Source of the DNA: Gammaproteobacteria bacterium
GTDB lineage: Bacteria > Pseudomonadota > Gammaproteobacteria > Nevskiales > Nevskiaceae
Assembly (NCBI GenBank): GCA_028871525.1
Contig: JAGWMX010000008.1
Location: 1-47,801, forward strand
Direction: 5' to 3'
Length of the DNA stretch: 47,801 bases
The notes under the pieces are model-generated. The model was not told the origin of the DNA. It saw only the letters and a program-made list of their open reading frames with translations, and did no database searches. The translations under genes and the position numbers were made by a program. Of this stretch, positions 47,246 through 47,801 are shown one piece after another (position 1 is the first letter of the stretch; every line of letters begins with the position of its first letter).

Positions 47246-47652
47246 CACGCGATCCGCATCCGTTGCAAGTTCATCCAATCTGTGGACTGCAGGGACTTCC
47301 CGCCCGCGGTCCGGGCCGGCGCATCCGGCGACGGTCCGGCGGCTGCGATGTTCGCACGCCGCCGGCACGTGGCGCCAGAGCGGCGCCCGCTGCGCGCCGA
47401 AGATGGAATCTGCGGACTGACGGCTGCCGGATCGACGCGGCGGCCGGCTGCGTTCGATGGCACTATTCAGGCTGATCGCAACCGCCGCGGTCGGAGCCGT
47501 CAACCGGGAGTCGCCGTGTTCGCCGGCTTTGTGCCGGCAAGGGCCGATGACCTTGATCGCCCATGGCGCGGTGCTGGACTCATCATGACCGGCGCGCCTT
47601 CGCCGGCCGGCGAACCGCGGCGCGGTCTGCAACTGTCGAGGAGGAACGCAGC
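47246..47652. other. Gene-free divergent spacer
   Basis: About 400 bases between the leftward ZIP gene and the rightward aldehyde dehydrogenase. Long frames are open on both strands because of high GC, but none has a recognisable product. No convincing promoter, operator or repeat was identified by eye, though promoters for both genes should lie here. Confidence 0.4.
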
Positions 47653-47801
47653 ATGCGCAACATCAACCTGCTGATCGACGGCCAGGATGTCCCGGCCGCC
47701 GGCGGCGCTGTTTTCGAGCGCCTCAATCCGGTGACCGGCGGGGTGGCCACACGCGCCGCCGCCGCGACGGTGGAAGACGCCGACGCGGCGGTGGCGGCCG
47801 C
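47653..47801 (+). CDS. NAD(P)-dependent aldehyde dehydrogenase, N-terminal part
   Basis: The gene runs off the right edge after about 50 codons. The product begins MRNINLLIDGQDVPA, then FERLNPVTGGVATRAAAATVEDADAAVAA, the usual N-terminal strand and helix of aldehyde dehydrogenases (pattern LLIDG ... R.NPVTGEVxxRxxxAxxxDADxAVxAA). GAGGAG seven bases ahead of the ATG is a strong ribosome site. Wording of this region resembles salicylaldehyde/vanillin-type dehydrogenases, but substrate cannot be settled without the active-site half. Confidence 0.8.
   Translation, partial: MRNINLLIDGQDVPAAGGAVFERLNPVTGGVATRAAAATVEDADAAVAA

Overview
The window is GC-rich, tightly packed bacterial chromosome. The gene set points to a gammaproteobacterium, most likely in or near the Xanthomonadales/Nevskiales: UvrD, PriA, an ArgS gene followed by a SPOR gene, a QseBC-type two-component system, an RND efflux operon, a YhhQ-type queuosine-precursor carrier and a large TonB-dependent receptor. 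The lineage is inferred from gene families only. No rRNA, tRNA or CRISPR array was seen.

Layout. 1-5821: partial M13 lipoprotein peptidase, msrB, a class I amidotransferase, a GT-B glycosyltransferase, a TerC membrane protein and uvrD. 5913-18242: a type II NADH dehydrogenase, then a divergent carbohydrate locus. Cytoplasmic trehalase runs leftward. A six-gene operon runs rightward: tal, a Pgi::ROK glucokinase fusion, gnd, zwf, a GH15 glucosidase and pgl, nearly all joined by 4-bp stop/start overlaps. Together these genes can release glucose from trehalose or maltodextrin, phosphorylate it, isomerise it and pass it through the oxidative pentose phosphate branch (NADPH, ribulose-5-P), with transaldolase feeding back. 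Transketolase is not in the window.

18243-25071 (leftward): SPOR protein, argS, priA, sensor kinase, response regulator. priA carries an in-frame palindromic repeat. Its upstream region holds a perfect DnaA box, two weaker ones and an AT-rich island. 25204-32701 (rightward): outer-membrane factor, adaptor and RND pump, then a PepSY protein, a secreted beta-propeller and a DUF2127 membrane protein. Three TTAA-N7-TTAA direct repeats, two in front of the efflux operon and one at the end of the pump gene, suggest the adjacent response regulator controls both units.

32952-35660: a secreted SBP56-like propeller, then a scrap heap: the tail of an HTH-like protein, a frameshifted pRiA4b-ORF3 gene and the C-terminal stump of a metal P-type ATPase, bracketed by similar 23-bp sequences. 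35666-42009: a Fur-box-like promoter, a 1004-residue TonB-dependent receptor and a 1057-residue secreted Asp-box propeller, probably co-transcribed. 42405-47801: YhhQ-type carrier, GFA-family protein, M16 metallopeptidase and ZIP transporter, all leftward, then the start of an aldehyde dehydrogenase.

The most novel candidates are the Pgi::glucokinase fusion inside a complete glucan-to-pentose-phosphate operon, the repeated response-regulator boxes tying the efflux unit and the PepSY gene together, the receptor/Asp-box propeller pair under a Fur-like promoter, the DnaA-box/AT-rich segment in front of priA, and the duplicated ribosome-binding-site/start unit of the trehalase gene.
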